The position numbers and the translations under genes are program-made. Positions 26,301 to 34,730 of a DNA stretch of 62,000 bases are shown here, piece after piece. The stretch comes from Acanthaster planci (lineage: Eukaryota; Echinodermata; Asteroidea; Valvatida; Acanthasteridae). A model generated the notes under the pieces. The model was not told where the DNA came from and ran no database searches. It saw only the letters and a list, made by a program, of their open reading frames with translations. The stretch is from assembly GCF_001949145.1 (NCBI RefSeq), contig NW_019091482.1, positions 653,627 through 715,626 of the forward strand, read 5' to 3'. Numbering within the stretch: position 1 is the first letter of the stretch; every line of letters starts with the position of its first letter.

Positions 26301-28928
26301 GACTGTCGGGCTTGCTTGTGTCTGGGCAATTTGCCGACCGCTTCTCCAGATACCGTTTGGCATTCTGCTGAAGGGATGTCAGTTTGGCCTTTATGGACAT
26401 CGACTCGGGGTCCTGGACATCATCATCATCATCACTACTGTTGCTAATTGCTCCGCCATAGTTCTTCTGAGATGTCACCTTCCTTCTTACAGCGTTACCT
26501 TTGTCTCTGTAGTGCCTATCACTGTCATCCCCTGATATAAGCTTTTTATAGTCACTCCTGTTATTCAAAGCTGTTCTGTTTGCATAGGAGACGCCGTCCT
26601 TGCAACTATCTTGTCTGTCACTCCCAACAACTCTTACATGATAGTTTTTCTTTTGAGATGTGTTTGTCGAAGGGGCTTGGTTGACGGCGTCACTGTCATC
26701 ACTATCACTTACAACTCTGTGGTAATTTTTTCCTTTGCGGCCACTTCTTTCAGAGGGTGTGTCACTGGTGATGTTCAAGTTTTCGGTTGTGCTCTTGGAT
26801 GAATCATCATCAGAGTCTTCACTGTCGCTGACTGTCCCTCGGTAGTTTCTCTTTGAGGTTGCTTTAGAAGGACCATCCATCTTTGGTTTCTTCTGACTGC
26901 TGGTTTCTGGGTAGGGTTCATCTTCGGAAATCCTTCGTTTGGATGTCTTCTTTTGGAAGAAGTCTGTGATGTCCCCTTTGGCTCGCTTGCTGTCGCTTCC
27001 TGTAGGCTTGGCCTTAATACTTTCTGGGGCCGGCTGGGCCAGGAACACAACTTGGTATTCATACTTGTCGTTGAGAAGTTGGAATCTGTCACCGTCTAGA
27101 ATGGTCGTTTCTTGGTCCTTCATCAAGGCTGTACCAGCAATTAGGGATGGATGTGAACCAAGCTGTTGACAGAAATGAAACTTTAACTGTGAGCACAACG
27201 GCACACTCTGAGCAAAGGCTGGGTGATTTCATGAAATTGACAGAACTTTCAATTGTTTTTTACTTGTTACACAACTAACGAGCCACTTGCATCTCCAAAA
27301 GTCACACCTATCTTGATATCTGGATGATACACTTGACCTCTTCAAATCTTGCCTCTTTCCATCTGAATCAGGTAGCTTTCAAATGCGTTTAGGCCTTATA
27401 ATCACGTGCACTCACACCATTCCAAAACATGTTCAGGCTATTCCCAAATGCATTCAGGCTGTTCTCACATGCACCCAAAAAATGAACCCACCCAAATGCC
27501 ATTCCATTCTCAGAAACTTAGGTTCATTTCAAAATATTTTCAAGCCATTCTCAAATGCGTTCAGGCCATTTTTTAAATGTGTTCAAGCTATGATTTCTAG
27601 CCAGTGCTTCACTCTTTGCCAACCACCATATTTATCGGGCCTAAATTCAAACTGTGAGATGGCAAAACACCTTCAAGACTTGCTCTGGGTTTTTTCTCTT
27701 CAGTTTGGGGAGGACAAGCAATTTTAAAAAAATATGAGCAATTAAAAAATTCTCTCTCCGTTTTTCAGTGCAGATTCCAAACTCATTCTCACCTGTTTCA
27801 GATGCAAAACTCTTCCTTCAATGTTTGCCTTTACCTCAACTAAAAGAGAAAAAGGGACACATCATATTACCAAATGACCCATTCTACTGCAACACGACTT
27901 GCCTGCCTAATTAACAGACTGCGGCTTCAACAAGAGGAGAGGTCAAAGTTTCAATTGTTTTTTGGCGCAGTTTAAAGCTCCCTTCAAATTAAAACCATAC
28001 AGGGGACCACAACAGTCATCCCAAGAAATTCTGACAGTCTTCTAAAAATACAGCACGGCATTGCAGACCGTGCAAATTCACCCGTGGCTGGGGTTGCCGA
28101 AACCTCCAAGGAAGTAGTCCGTCAATTTCCAATGCCGAGGGGACCCAGCATCACCCGACCACCAGAAATCTGCCGTGTCATGTTTGTTTTACAAATTAGC
28201 CCATTACTAACGATTGGAGACCGGTCATTACTCTGATACCATCAGTCAGCGATCCAGGCGGCGCTGAATCAGGTCCGTTCTTCAGGCAGCGGTTGCTCTC
28301 GAGCCACAAGTTTTCAATTCTTCAGCCCGGTTTTCTTTCCCCTGCTCATTACACTGTATGTACATGTACATCTGTTGCACCCAAGACTGCACGAGAAATT
28401 ACAATTCAAACTGCGGGCGTGGGGTATCATACTGGAGAACTTTATGTTGGCAAATGTGCAAAAGGAAGGGAAAATATTTACACATACTGGTACATGGTAA
28501 TGTACATGTATGTGCGTACAGTGCTCCAAGTCACATGCCCTCATCATTCTTATGAAGATGATTCAAACACAAAAACATACCTCTAAAAAAATCTGCTCAA
28601 GCATTCCATTCTACCAACAGTGTAATATTCATTAAACGTACATGTACAATGTATCTAGTTCAACGTTTGGAATACAGTGTGTCCAGATTCATTTCCTTCA
28701 TGGTTCTGTGGTCAAGCTACTGTACATTAGCACAAGTATGTGTATCTCCACTGTGTGTCCTCCAATCACAGCGCTTTCCTCACCTTGCTGCCGTGACAGC
28801 TTCTTGTCCATAATTCCCGTGATTGGACATCGCCCCAGCACGACTGCCTCCTGGTTTGTCAGGATGACTGGTGGCAGACTGGCCCTTGCGTCAGTGCAGA
28901 TTAGACGGCAGATCTCCTTGCCTGCCAT
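11195..28928 (-). CDS. PNKP: Bifunctional polynucleotide phosphatase/kinase (PNKP), 16 exons, 761 aa
   Basis: Nuclear DNA end-processing enzyme of single-strand break repair and end joining. It removes 3'-phosphates and phosphorylates 5'-hydroxyls so that ends can be ligated. Seen: 16 minus-strand exons with GT-AG borders and consistent phase sum to 2286 nt including TGA. FHA domain at about residues 1-105 (LGR at 31-33, SRQQ at 45-48); acidic linker about 106-395; HAD phosphatase about 400-577 with DLDGT (D406, D408), TNQ (452-454), RKPVTGMW (K495) and GDAAGR (523-528); kinase about 603-761 with Walker A GFPAAGKSS (608-616), NRD (D633), DNTNPD (658-663) and the C-terminal MTDS/ISDMV/AEGF blocks. 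Known: this order and these motifs match animal PNKP of about 520 residues. Odd: the linker is greatly enlarged. The start has a good context (A at -3, G at +4) and fits family alignment; an in-frame ATG at 29021 lies behind a likely acceptor. No disruption was seen. The function call is near certain. Confidence 0.97.
11875..11962 (-). CDS. PNKP: PNKP coding exon 15
   Basis: 88-nt exon starting [20 protein letters not shown] and ending HARHNEK. The CRCF and RHN residues belong to the lid region of the kinase. Acceptor GTTTCAG, donor AAG|GTTAGG. Confidence 0.95.
13201..13340. repeat. Minisatellite, about 19-bp unit, 7-8 copies
   Basis: Degenerate tandem units of the form tgtcccagtggcaaaaa. 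It sits in the PNKP intron between exons 15 and 14. The open frame across it ([14 protein letters not shown]...) only reflects the repeat. Confidence 0.85.
13938..14047 (-). CDS. PNKP: PNKP coding exon 14
   Basis: 110-nt exon coding [10 protein letters not shown]...[14 protein letters not shown] plus two bases. D633 is the expected kinase general base, and DNTNPD is a family hallmark. Acceptor GCTTCCAG, donor AG|GTGGGT. Confidence 0.96.
14358..14555 (+). repeat. 190-bp dispersed repeat, copy 1 (PNKP intron 13)
   Basis: Shares with three other copies an opening tgccttgagcagaagcac, then ggttgaaaagagccatgttgg, aaccagcaaagtgcagttcc, accaaaggagcc and ggtccagctt. The ends form an imperfect inverted repeat (TGCCTTGAGCAG and GGCCTTGAGCTGG), so a MITE is likelier than a SINE. 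Family name unknown. Confidence 0.8.
15820..15881 (-). CDS. PNKP: PNKP coding exon 13 (rest of Walker A)
   Basis: 62-nt exon completing [22 protein letters not shown]614 and S615 are the P-loop lysine and serine. Acceptor ACCCACAG, donor AGG|GTGAGT. Confidence 0.96.
16798..16825 (-). CDS. PNKP: PNKP coding exon 12 (28-nt microexon, start of Walker A)
   Basis: 28-nt exon coding VIVLVGFPA plus one base, between TGTTTCAG and GTAAGT. The following intron cuts the ATP-binding P-loop in two. Confidence 0.92.
18163..18237 (-). CDS. PNKP: PNKP coding exon 11 (inter-domain)
   Basis: 75-nt exon coding 25 poorly conserved residues ([12 protein letters not shown]...GHAQE) that link the phosphatase to the kinase. 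Supported by clean splice sites (TTGTCAG, GAG|GTGAGG) and by phase agreement on both sides rather than by strong similarity. Confidence 0.88.
18361..18557 (+). repeat. 190-bp dispersed repeat, copy 2 (PNKP intron 10)
   Basis: Same family as 14358-14555, aligned end to end with point differences and small indels. It starts 124 nt upstream (transcript sense) of exon 11. Confidence 0.8.
19207..19299 (-). CDS. PNKP: PNKP coding exon 10
   Basis: 93-nt exon coding [20 protein letters not shown] through LPVFDP. This is the end of the phosphatase domain. Acceptor TTCCACAG, donor CCA|GTGAGT. Confidence 0.95.
20046..20113 (-). CDS. PNKP: PNKP coding exon 9 (HAD motif IV)
   Basis: 68-nt exon completing GDAAGRP, then [17 protein letters not shown]. 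It includes the motif IV aspartate D524. Acceptor TTCTACAG, donor CTG|GTGAGT. Confidence 0.96.
20234..20354 (-). CDS. PNKP: PNKP coding exon 8 (HAD motif III)
   Basis: 121-nt exon beginning [20 protein letters not shown] and ending QYIG plus one base. K495 in RKPVTGMW is the HAD motif III lysine. The loop before YIGD differs from vertebrates in sequence but keeps their length. Acceptor TTTCCAG, donor GAG|GTAATT. Confidence 0.95.
21592..21678 (-). CDS. PNKP: PNKP coding exon 7
   Basis: 87-nt exon, 29 codons starting [17 protein letters not shown] and ending GVPIQ, phase 0 at both ends. It corresponds to the family's GIGRGKL...F..KV...LGVP-Q helix region. Acceptor TTTTACAG, donor CAG|GTATAT. 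Confidence 0.95.
22447..22467 (-). CDS. PNKP: PNKP coding exon 6 (21-nt microexon, HAD motif II)
   Basis: Exactly seven codons, VVLFTNQ, between CCTGTTCAG and GTAAGC, phase 0 on both sides. It carries the HAD motif II threonine (T452). Skipping would keep the frame but remove a catalytic strand. Confidence 0.93.
22773..22830 (-). CDS. PNKP: PNKP coding exon 5
   Basis: 58-nt exon coding the end of WR, then [19 protein letters not shown]. It matches the invariant WRILYPE-P-KL block of the phosphatase. Acceptor TTGTGCAG, donor AAG|GTAAGA. Confidence 0.96.
23186..23265 (-). CDS. PNKP: PNKP coding exon 4 (phosphatase motif I)
   Basis: 80-nt exon coding [19 protein letters not shown] and the rest through DDW. 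It contains the HAD nucleophile Asp406 and acid/base Asp408. Acceptor CTATATCTAG, donor AG|GTAAAA. It is separated from exon 3 by a 2.9-kb intron filled with retrotransposon sequence. Confidence 0.96.
23540..25450 (+). mobile_element. Decayed non-LTR retrotransposon (CR1/L2-like reverse transcriptase), antisense in PNKP intron 3
   Basis: Plus-strand translation, broken by frameshifts and stops, shows a reverse transcriptase in order: [19 protein letters not shown]-type linker near 23550; AGKSCGPD at 23963-23986; [15 protein letters not shown] near 24160; catalytic motif [10 protein letters not shown] at 24302-24328; GIPQ near 24475; catalytic YVDD at 24561-24572; [38 protein letters not shown]; and the [13 protein letters not shown] thumb region near 25010. 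The motif set fits CR1/L2-clade elements. No intact frame and no endonuclease domain were seen. It lies head-on to PNKP transcription. Confidence 0.88.
26152..27162 (-). CDS. PNKP: PNKP coding exon 3 (end of FHA plus giant linker)
   Basis: 1011-nt exon, residues 65-401, phase 0 at both ends, acceptor CAACAG, donor AAG|GTCTGG. It finishes the FHA fold ([11 protein letters not shown] and [15 protein letters not shown]). It then codes the whole expanded linker: a lysine-rich PCNA-box-like stretch at 121-141, five acidic Ser/Asp repeats at 168-312, an Ala/Pro-rich tail, and the conserved [15 protein letters not shown] lead-in to the phosphatase. The frame stays open past the true donor, which hides the splice site. 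Confidence 0.95.
26419..26853 (-). repeat. PNKP: Five acidic Tyr/Ser-Asp repeats inside the PNKP linker
   Basis: Five imperfect units begin at residues 168, 207, 234, 266 and 295. Each has a basic residue, then N or D plus Tyr, a short spacer, Val or Ile, and a Ser/Asp run (for example [25 protein letters not shown]). Spacing is 39, 27, 32 and 29 residues. The Ser/Asp runs fit the casein kinase 2 consensus. Their role is unknown. Confidence 0.85.
26956..26979 (-). other. PNKP: PCNA-interacting-peptide-like motif in the PNKP linker
   Basis: Residues 126-133 read KGDITDFF, followed by QKKTSKRR. Ile at position 4, Thr-Asp at 5-6, two aromatics at 7-8 and downstream basic residues match the specialised PIP box of p21 type. 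The usual position-1 Gln is Lys here. Function is inferred from motif only. Confidence 0.6.
27374..27592. repeat. Degenerate tandem repeat in PNKP intron 2
   Basis: Several imperfect copies of a unit like ttctcaaatgcgttcaggcc, for example near 27375, 27425, 27447 and 27550. Not coding. Confidence 0.6.
27793..27839 (-). CDS. PNKP: PNKP coding exon 2 (FHA domain)
   Basis: 47-nt exon between TTTTAG and GTGAG, coding [16 protein letters not shown]. It continues the FHA beta-sandwich in register with exon 1 and ends in phase 0. Confidence 0.93.
28784..28928 (-). CDS. PNKP: PNKP coding exon 1 (FHA domain, first half)
   Basis: Codes [15 protein letters not shown] through KKLSRQQ and ends with the first base of a Val codon before donor GTGAGG. 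It holds the FHA phosphopeptide-binding arginine (LGR) and the SRQQ strand. A polypyrimidine tract and AG just upstream place a likely acceptor at 28944/28943, so about 15 nt of 5' UTR share this exon and a separate non-coding first exon probably lies further up. Confidence 0.93.
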
Positions 28929-28943
28929 ATTGTTCGCCCTGAG

Positions 28944-30623
28944 CTTGCAAAAAAAAGAAGCAAAGCCGATAACTGTCCGCTGGGAAGTGGTTCGTGGAGT
29001 TTTCGACACCTGAGCTGTCAATAGCAGCCAAACCTAAGTGAACTTACCATTAATGGAAAATGACTGCTTTCACATATTATCATCACGTCAACACCTTTTG
29101 AATAACGTTTAACTATACCCACATTCAGAGACTAAGGTCTTGCTCACATCCAAGTAAAGGACGATTCATAGTCCATGCAAATGCAAAAGCCAAGTATATT
29201 TGATGAGTCTAAACATTTACAGTAAAGTTCGCATCACTTAAAATGTGTTCAAGTTTGGCAAATTTGCAGCACCAACACGAGTTCGCTTTCCCGTCGAGTA
29301 TGAACAAGCCTCTGGGCAAGATTCAGAGTGCGGTTGCTTGAGAAATCTGCTGTTATACGGTAATTTGAGAGGTTGCAAGTTCAATCCAACACATGGACAA
29401 TGGATTTTTTTACAACAGTACAAGACACAGTTTGACTTTACTGCAATGGTACATTGTGTGACTATTTTCTGGGATACTGATATTTCACAGTCGCAATTCT
29501 GACATACATGTACTCAAACCACTTGCCATATCATCACTCAGTGCAACATATGAACAAATATCCTGCTGACAACTAGTCTTTTCCGATAGTTCACATATGT
29601 TTCGGTGAGCCAAGAAAAATGACAGATTGTACCTGACAGCCTGTCAGTTTGAAAAATGGTAGATAATAGCACGACGCTAATGCTGGACAACTTCTGCGTC
29701 TAAACTCAGCCTCTGCATACTCAAGAGACATCGGACTAAAACCTTTCAATAAATTTGAAATATTCATACACTCATCTTTCAGCGATGAGCTGCTGACATG
29801 TCAGGTGCAATTCCTACTAAAAAAATATTCCCCATCTTGACGAAATTGATCCCGACAGGGGAAAATTATAAGTCAATTAGGTTTTATTAGATGTGGACAA
29901 ACTTTCAATTTCCTGAAAATTATGCCCCCTTTTGGCCCGCTGGCCAGATTTAATTCCAACTTCCAGACCTTTCTGTGTTTCCCCCCAAGGAAACCCTCAG
30001 ACTGGCTAATGAGCCGTCTGCCTTAGATTAGGGGAGATTTAGCATATCGCAAAGCGCCAATTACATCAACGTCTATTCCCCCCCCCAATATGATCAATAT
30101 CGGGGGGGGGTCTTGCTACGAATAGCTGCTCCAATCTTCCTTGGGTCTCCCCCAATCTCAGTCTGACATTCAGTAAGATGAATGATCTCAATCTACTCTG
30201 AGTCAAAGACACAGGCCTCTCAAACCACCAGCGGAGCAATGCTACTCTGTAGTATTTTCCTGAACCCCCCCCTTCCCCAATTTTATTCAAAAAAAAAAAG
30301 ACAATACACTGGATGTAATCAATGAGGTACCATTACATGCTAAGGGTGTGATGTTTACACACAAAAAAATTCAGTAAAATGCTTAATGATTGTCCAAAAT
30401 ATTCAAACAGAACCCATTTTTTCCAGGTTTGACAATGGATTGACATGATCCAGTGTTCATTTTAAAACGTGCCGAATAAATGTATTCCTCCTAATTGTAA
30501 TAATGTTCTTTTTTCTTTTCCAAATCCATCTACTTTTTTGGAAAAATTGCTAATTTTGAATGTCCCCAAACATCAATCTAAATTCATAAATTGGGCCCAT
30601 CACGAGTATTGTTGATGATACAC
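28944..30623. other. PNKP upstream flank, no supported gene
   Basis: Should hold the PNKP promoter and a non-coding first exon, but neither can be placed by eye. Holds a C9/G8 hairpin (30078-30109) and one weak pol III B-box-like site near 29385. Confidence 0.45.
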
Positions 30624-30857
30624 ACTACTCAAAAAAGTTCAGGATCACTTTTTATTTAGTATCTTTTTTAAATGAGATATTTTACTGCTGAAAATGTGCA
30701 TTTGATGTTTTGAAACAGTTTTTCTAATCTTGTATTCCAATGAGAGGATACCATAGATAAAAAACAAAAAATGAAAGAACTACATGTAGACCACACTCAT
30801 TGCTTGGAAAAAAATTACAAATTAAGAAAAAAGTGGCCCTTAACTTTTTTGAGTAGT
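30624..30857. mobile_element. 234-bp MITE with about 31-bp terminal inverted repeats
   Basis: Ends are actactcaaaaaagtt (30624-30639) and its exact reverse complement (30842-30857). Similarity continues inward for about 15 more bases with four mismatches. No coding capacity. Ends recall Tc1/mariner-type elements, but no clear TA duplication is visible at the borders. Confidence 0.75.
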
Positions 30858-33800
30858 ATTCATGTACATGTATAACATCAAGGAAGGCAGCCTCTGTAGT
30901 GTTGGCTAAACATTGAAACAGTACAGAGAAGTTCTTAAAATCCTTTATCAAATTAAATGTAGATTCCTACTCTTATTGCATTGCGGACCTGTACATTTTT
31001 AAGAGCATATTAAGTGGCACGGCAAAACGGCATCTTAGCTTCAAATTGCACATTTTGGGTTGGTTGGGGCCACTTCATAATTGGCCAAATCCGGTTCGTA
31101 AGTGTGACGTCACTTCAGTTTGAACCACGCCCACTGCACATGCACTACACATAGAGTTACATGTACCTGCATTGGTCATCGTTTACATGGGACCATGGAA
31201 CCGGAAGTTAACGCACAACTTCAGCGATCGTCCAAAGGAGCCTGCAAATTGGGGCACGTCCACCTTAGTGACAAAGTCACTTACGAACCGGATAGCCAAC
31301 ATGGATGCATAGATGTGTTGCCAGGTTGCATACATGTGTAATTCAAACTGCAAATTCACAGAAGTCGAACAACTTTCAACTCTTGTGAGTTTCACCTCAA
31401 ATTATTGGTAACATCACATTTGCTTTGCCTGTGAGTGCAGGCATGTCATATAGTGTGGACATGTCATATAGTGTGGACCTCTGCACAAAAGAGGTCCACA
31501 TAATGTAGAGTGCTATGGCATTGTGTGGACTCCCACACGTCCACACAATGTTTTCTCCTCTCTAAATAACAGTTTCAGAGGCATTTCTGGGTCAAGGTTA
31601 TCTGTGGCAAATGAAGACGAACAGTTCAGGAAATCCTCATCAAAAATCCAGCTCGAAGGAGTATGCCCAATGGGAGAAAAAGGAACATTTTCCCAAAGTT
31701 AACTTAACCACAGGAAAACAAAGGAATGTCCACACTTCGCATGTGAAGCAAGTTTGGGCGTCCACACATGTATTTATGGTGTTTAGCTTTGCTGAGCACC
31801 TGACAAGCCTACATGCACATGTACATGTATATCAGAGGAAGGCACTGTACATTTTGACGCAATACAAACTGCATGTATTTACATGTACTTGGTACCTAGT
31901 AAACATGGTAAATGACCCTCTGATTGATTCTTTGAGCAGCTCCCTCCAGACAATAATACTCAAGTTTATTGGTTGCAGCCTTGAAGGCACGATAGCAGAG
32001 ACTCAGCACAAGAGTTGTCAGATTGTGAAGTTTCATTATAATACGAAAGGGCAGACCACATGTCACGAGAAAACCAACTCTGTAAAATTTACATGTACAT
32101 GTATGTGATCTGACACTTCAAGACGGGGGTAATTTTGTTCTTACAACTGTACATGTACGTGCGTATGTGTGATCTCCTTTTTTGGGTTTACTTTGTTGGT
32201 GTACAACTGGTCCCCATTTCCAAATACATGTACATGAGGTCAGGTCTGTATATAATGTGAAATAACGTTGTTTTTTTTAGACTACCGGTAGACTACATGT
32301 ATGTAGCTTTCAATGCACCATGGTGGTCTAATAAAAAAACGTGAGCCTTTCAACCACAAATTCATCCGTTTGATCCCCTGTGGAAGTTGTGGGAATGAAT
32401 TTTTTTTGCCTCTTCCTCCACACTGTCATTTATTTCTTTAAGTGTCTTCAATTATGGGCAACCGCAAGCTCTTTCAGCTACAAACTGTCAACCTATGGTC
32501 GGTTTGGACTAGTAACCTATGGGAAAATCGACCAGTGGTTAACAAATTGTTGATCAAACTTGAAGTTGGCCTGCTTCTCTAGTTTCAAAAGATTTTGTTT
32601 TCAAGGGAAACCTGAGGACTCTTTCCCAGCTGCTGACACGCATGCATTGTATCTGCTGGATCTTCAGCCTTGCAATCTTCCGGGAACAGACCACAACTTC
32701 ACGGCACTTCTTACCGTTAAACAAAGTTATTTGCTAACTTTAGTACAAAAATTTGCTCAACAGTGTAAATTTATTTCACAGCAAACATTTCGCAGCTGCT
32801 GTGCTTTGCACTAAACTTGCAGGGGCACGCAGAGAGATTTCCAATTCTTTTGTTACGTCACTAACTTGAGCCAATTTTTTCTCTGAGGTTAGCGTGCCTT
32901 TTGCTGTGCTTACTGAACTAGACTGAAAAACGTGTAAGCAGAGCCTCTGCTATCAGATAATTGTGTGCTTTTTGGGCCCAGCACAAACCAAGATTAATTT
33001 GTTAATATCTTGGACTTGGTTAAATATTTTGGAAATTGACAACCACCATTCTAATGATGTCCACTTTCTTATGACACCAGTAAATCCAATTTACTGATTC
33101 AGCCCTAGCTAGTTTGTAAGTAGAGAGCTCGCATTTTTCATATAAAATCTGTCAGCACAAAAAAAAAATAGTACTGGCCTATTTTTGCAGACAGCATGAC
33201 GTCATTACAGACTTTAAACACAATGGGGCAAAATTACCCTCACCGCCATGCAGAAATGCATTGAAGTTCCCTGACCCTCTGCGAGAATTCCCAACTTGGA
33301 AGATCTTGTAATCTGTCACAGCCACACAGTGCAGCGCAGTTACACAGAAGAGACGGTCGTATTTACAACTGGTCGAACCGAGATGCAGAGCAAGCTTGGC
33401 CATTGGCCAGGCCAACGCATGCGCAATGTGATAAACACAAACAGCACATGAATGGTGCGATCATCGTTGGGTGGAAGTGAGAGATTGGTGAGTAAAAAAT
33501 TTTGTTTTTCCAAAAAAATATTCGGTCTCATTCTCTCGGTCGGAGGTTGTTCCATTAACTGCACTCACATCTGGCAGGGGTAACCCTCTATTTCCTTTGT
33601 ATAGGGATTTGCATGCTTTCCTCATGCATGTCTTGTTTTGCTGCAGTCTTTATCCTTCCTCCATGCATTCTTCCGCATAGTGTAAAAGATATTTGTAGTG
33701 CATGAAAAGTGAAATTTCAGGCATAGTGGCCTATTTTCATGTACATTTAGGCCTACCAGTACATGTAAAAGTTGAGAATGAAATCAATAATTCTGATTTT

Positions 33801-34730
33801 CCCCAAAGACCTCAGCACTACCTTTTCCCCTTTTGAGTCCCACGTGTCATGAGTTTGGCCACACACTGACCAATCAGACAGAAGAACCAGAACTGGTTGA
33901 TGTCATTTTCACCATGAAAATGTTCTGAAATGCCAGAGGGCCTAGTAAATCGCCATGAGCTTTTTAAAGTTTGCTTTCACGGGAAAATTTGATTGGGAAG
34001 CATTGTTCAAACTGTGGATTCACCTCTCAAGTTGGATTTTTAAAAAATCCATACCGTTAACGTAAACTACATTGGTTGGAAGTCACACGGAGTTTAACGG
34101 GGTCAGTCATGTCAGTGACTTTGACTTTTCCAAGTACATACATGTACATGTACATGCATGCAGGCCTATCGCCGTATCGGATTGTTTGGCGGGCTGGGCA
34201 CACGTGATCGGGCTTCCACCTAACATGCCTAAGCCTAGGCTTAATCGTGGCGGTTTTAGACTGTTATCTTACCTACACTCTCTTCCAGCCTGCCCTTATA
34301 CAGATATGCATACGTTTTGGGGTAGGCCTACAGACTTTTTTAAGGTTTAAACTTAAAAAAAAGTCTCGGTCGGGCTGGTCATTACACAGTGGGAACACAT
34401 GGTCAGATGGTATACAGCAGGTACACCGTACAGCTGCAGCTGTATGAACATACACTTCACTACAGCGCCCTCTATAAATTTGAGGTTACAATGAAGCGTA
34501 TTCAGACAAGTGAGTTTGTTTCTGCATTCAATTGGGGACCCTGAACAATAGAGGACAATAAGGTCCCCGATTGACAGAAGGTCCCCGATTGACAACTGTG
34601 TACAAAACATATGGGTGGTCTTCTAAAAAAGTTAAAGTACAAACAAAAAAGGAACAGTAGGGGGTCCCCAGTTGCAGGCAAATACACACTTGTGTGTGAG
34701 GCTGCATCAGAATCTGTGTATAGAACTACG
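30858..34730. other. Non-coding, no supported gene
   Basis: Apart from the hairpin cluster at 31441-31550, only chance frames. The 165-codon frame at 31611-32108 has no splice or domain support and is rich in tacatgtac-encoded residues. Confidence 0.5.
31441..31550. repeat. Cluster of hairpins and direct repeats built on gtgtggac
   Basis: Two direct copies of catgtcatatagtgtggac (from 31443 and 31460). Then an 11-bp stem (31472-31482 with 31490-31500) and a 12-bp perfect stem (31519-31530 with 31539-31550, 8-base loop). No coding. Confidence 0.75.

Noticed and set aside
26239-26535. Plus-strand frames across PNKP exon 3
   Set aside because: Antisense shadows of the acidic linker. The His-rich run is the reverse complement of the Asp run.
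31611-32108. 165-codon plus-strand frame
   Set aside because: No splice signals, no domain, and much of it is coded by tacatgtac-like sequence (HVHVY, TCTCM). Expected by chance in a window this size.
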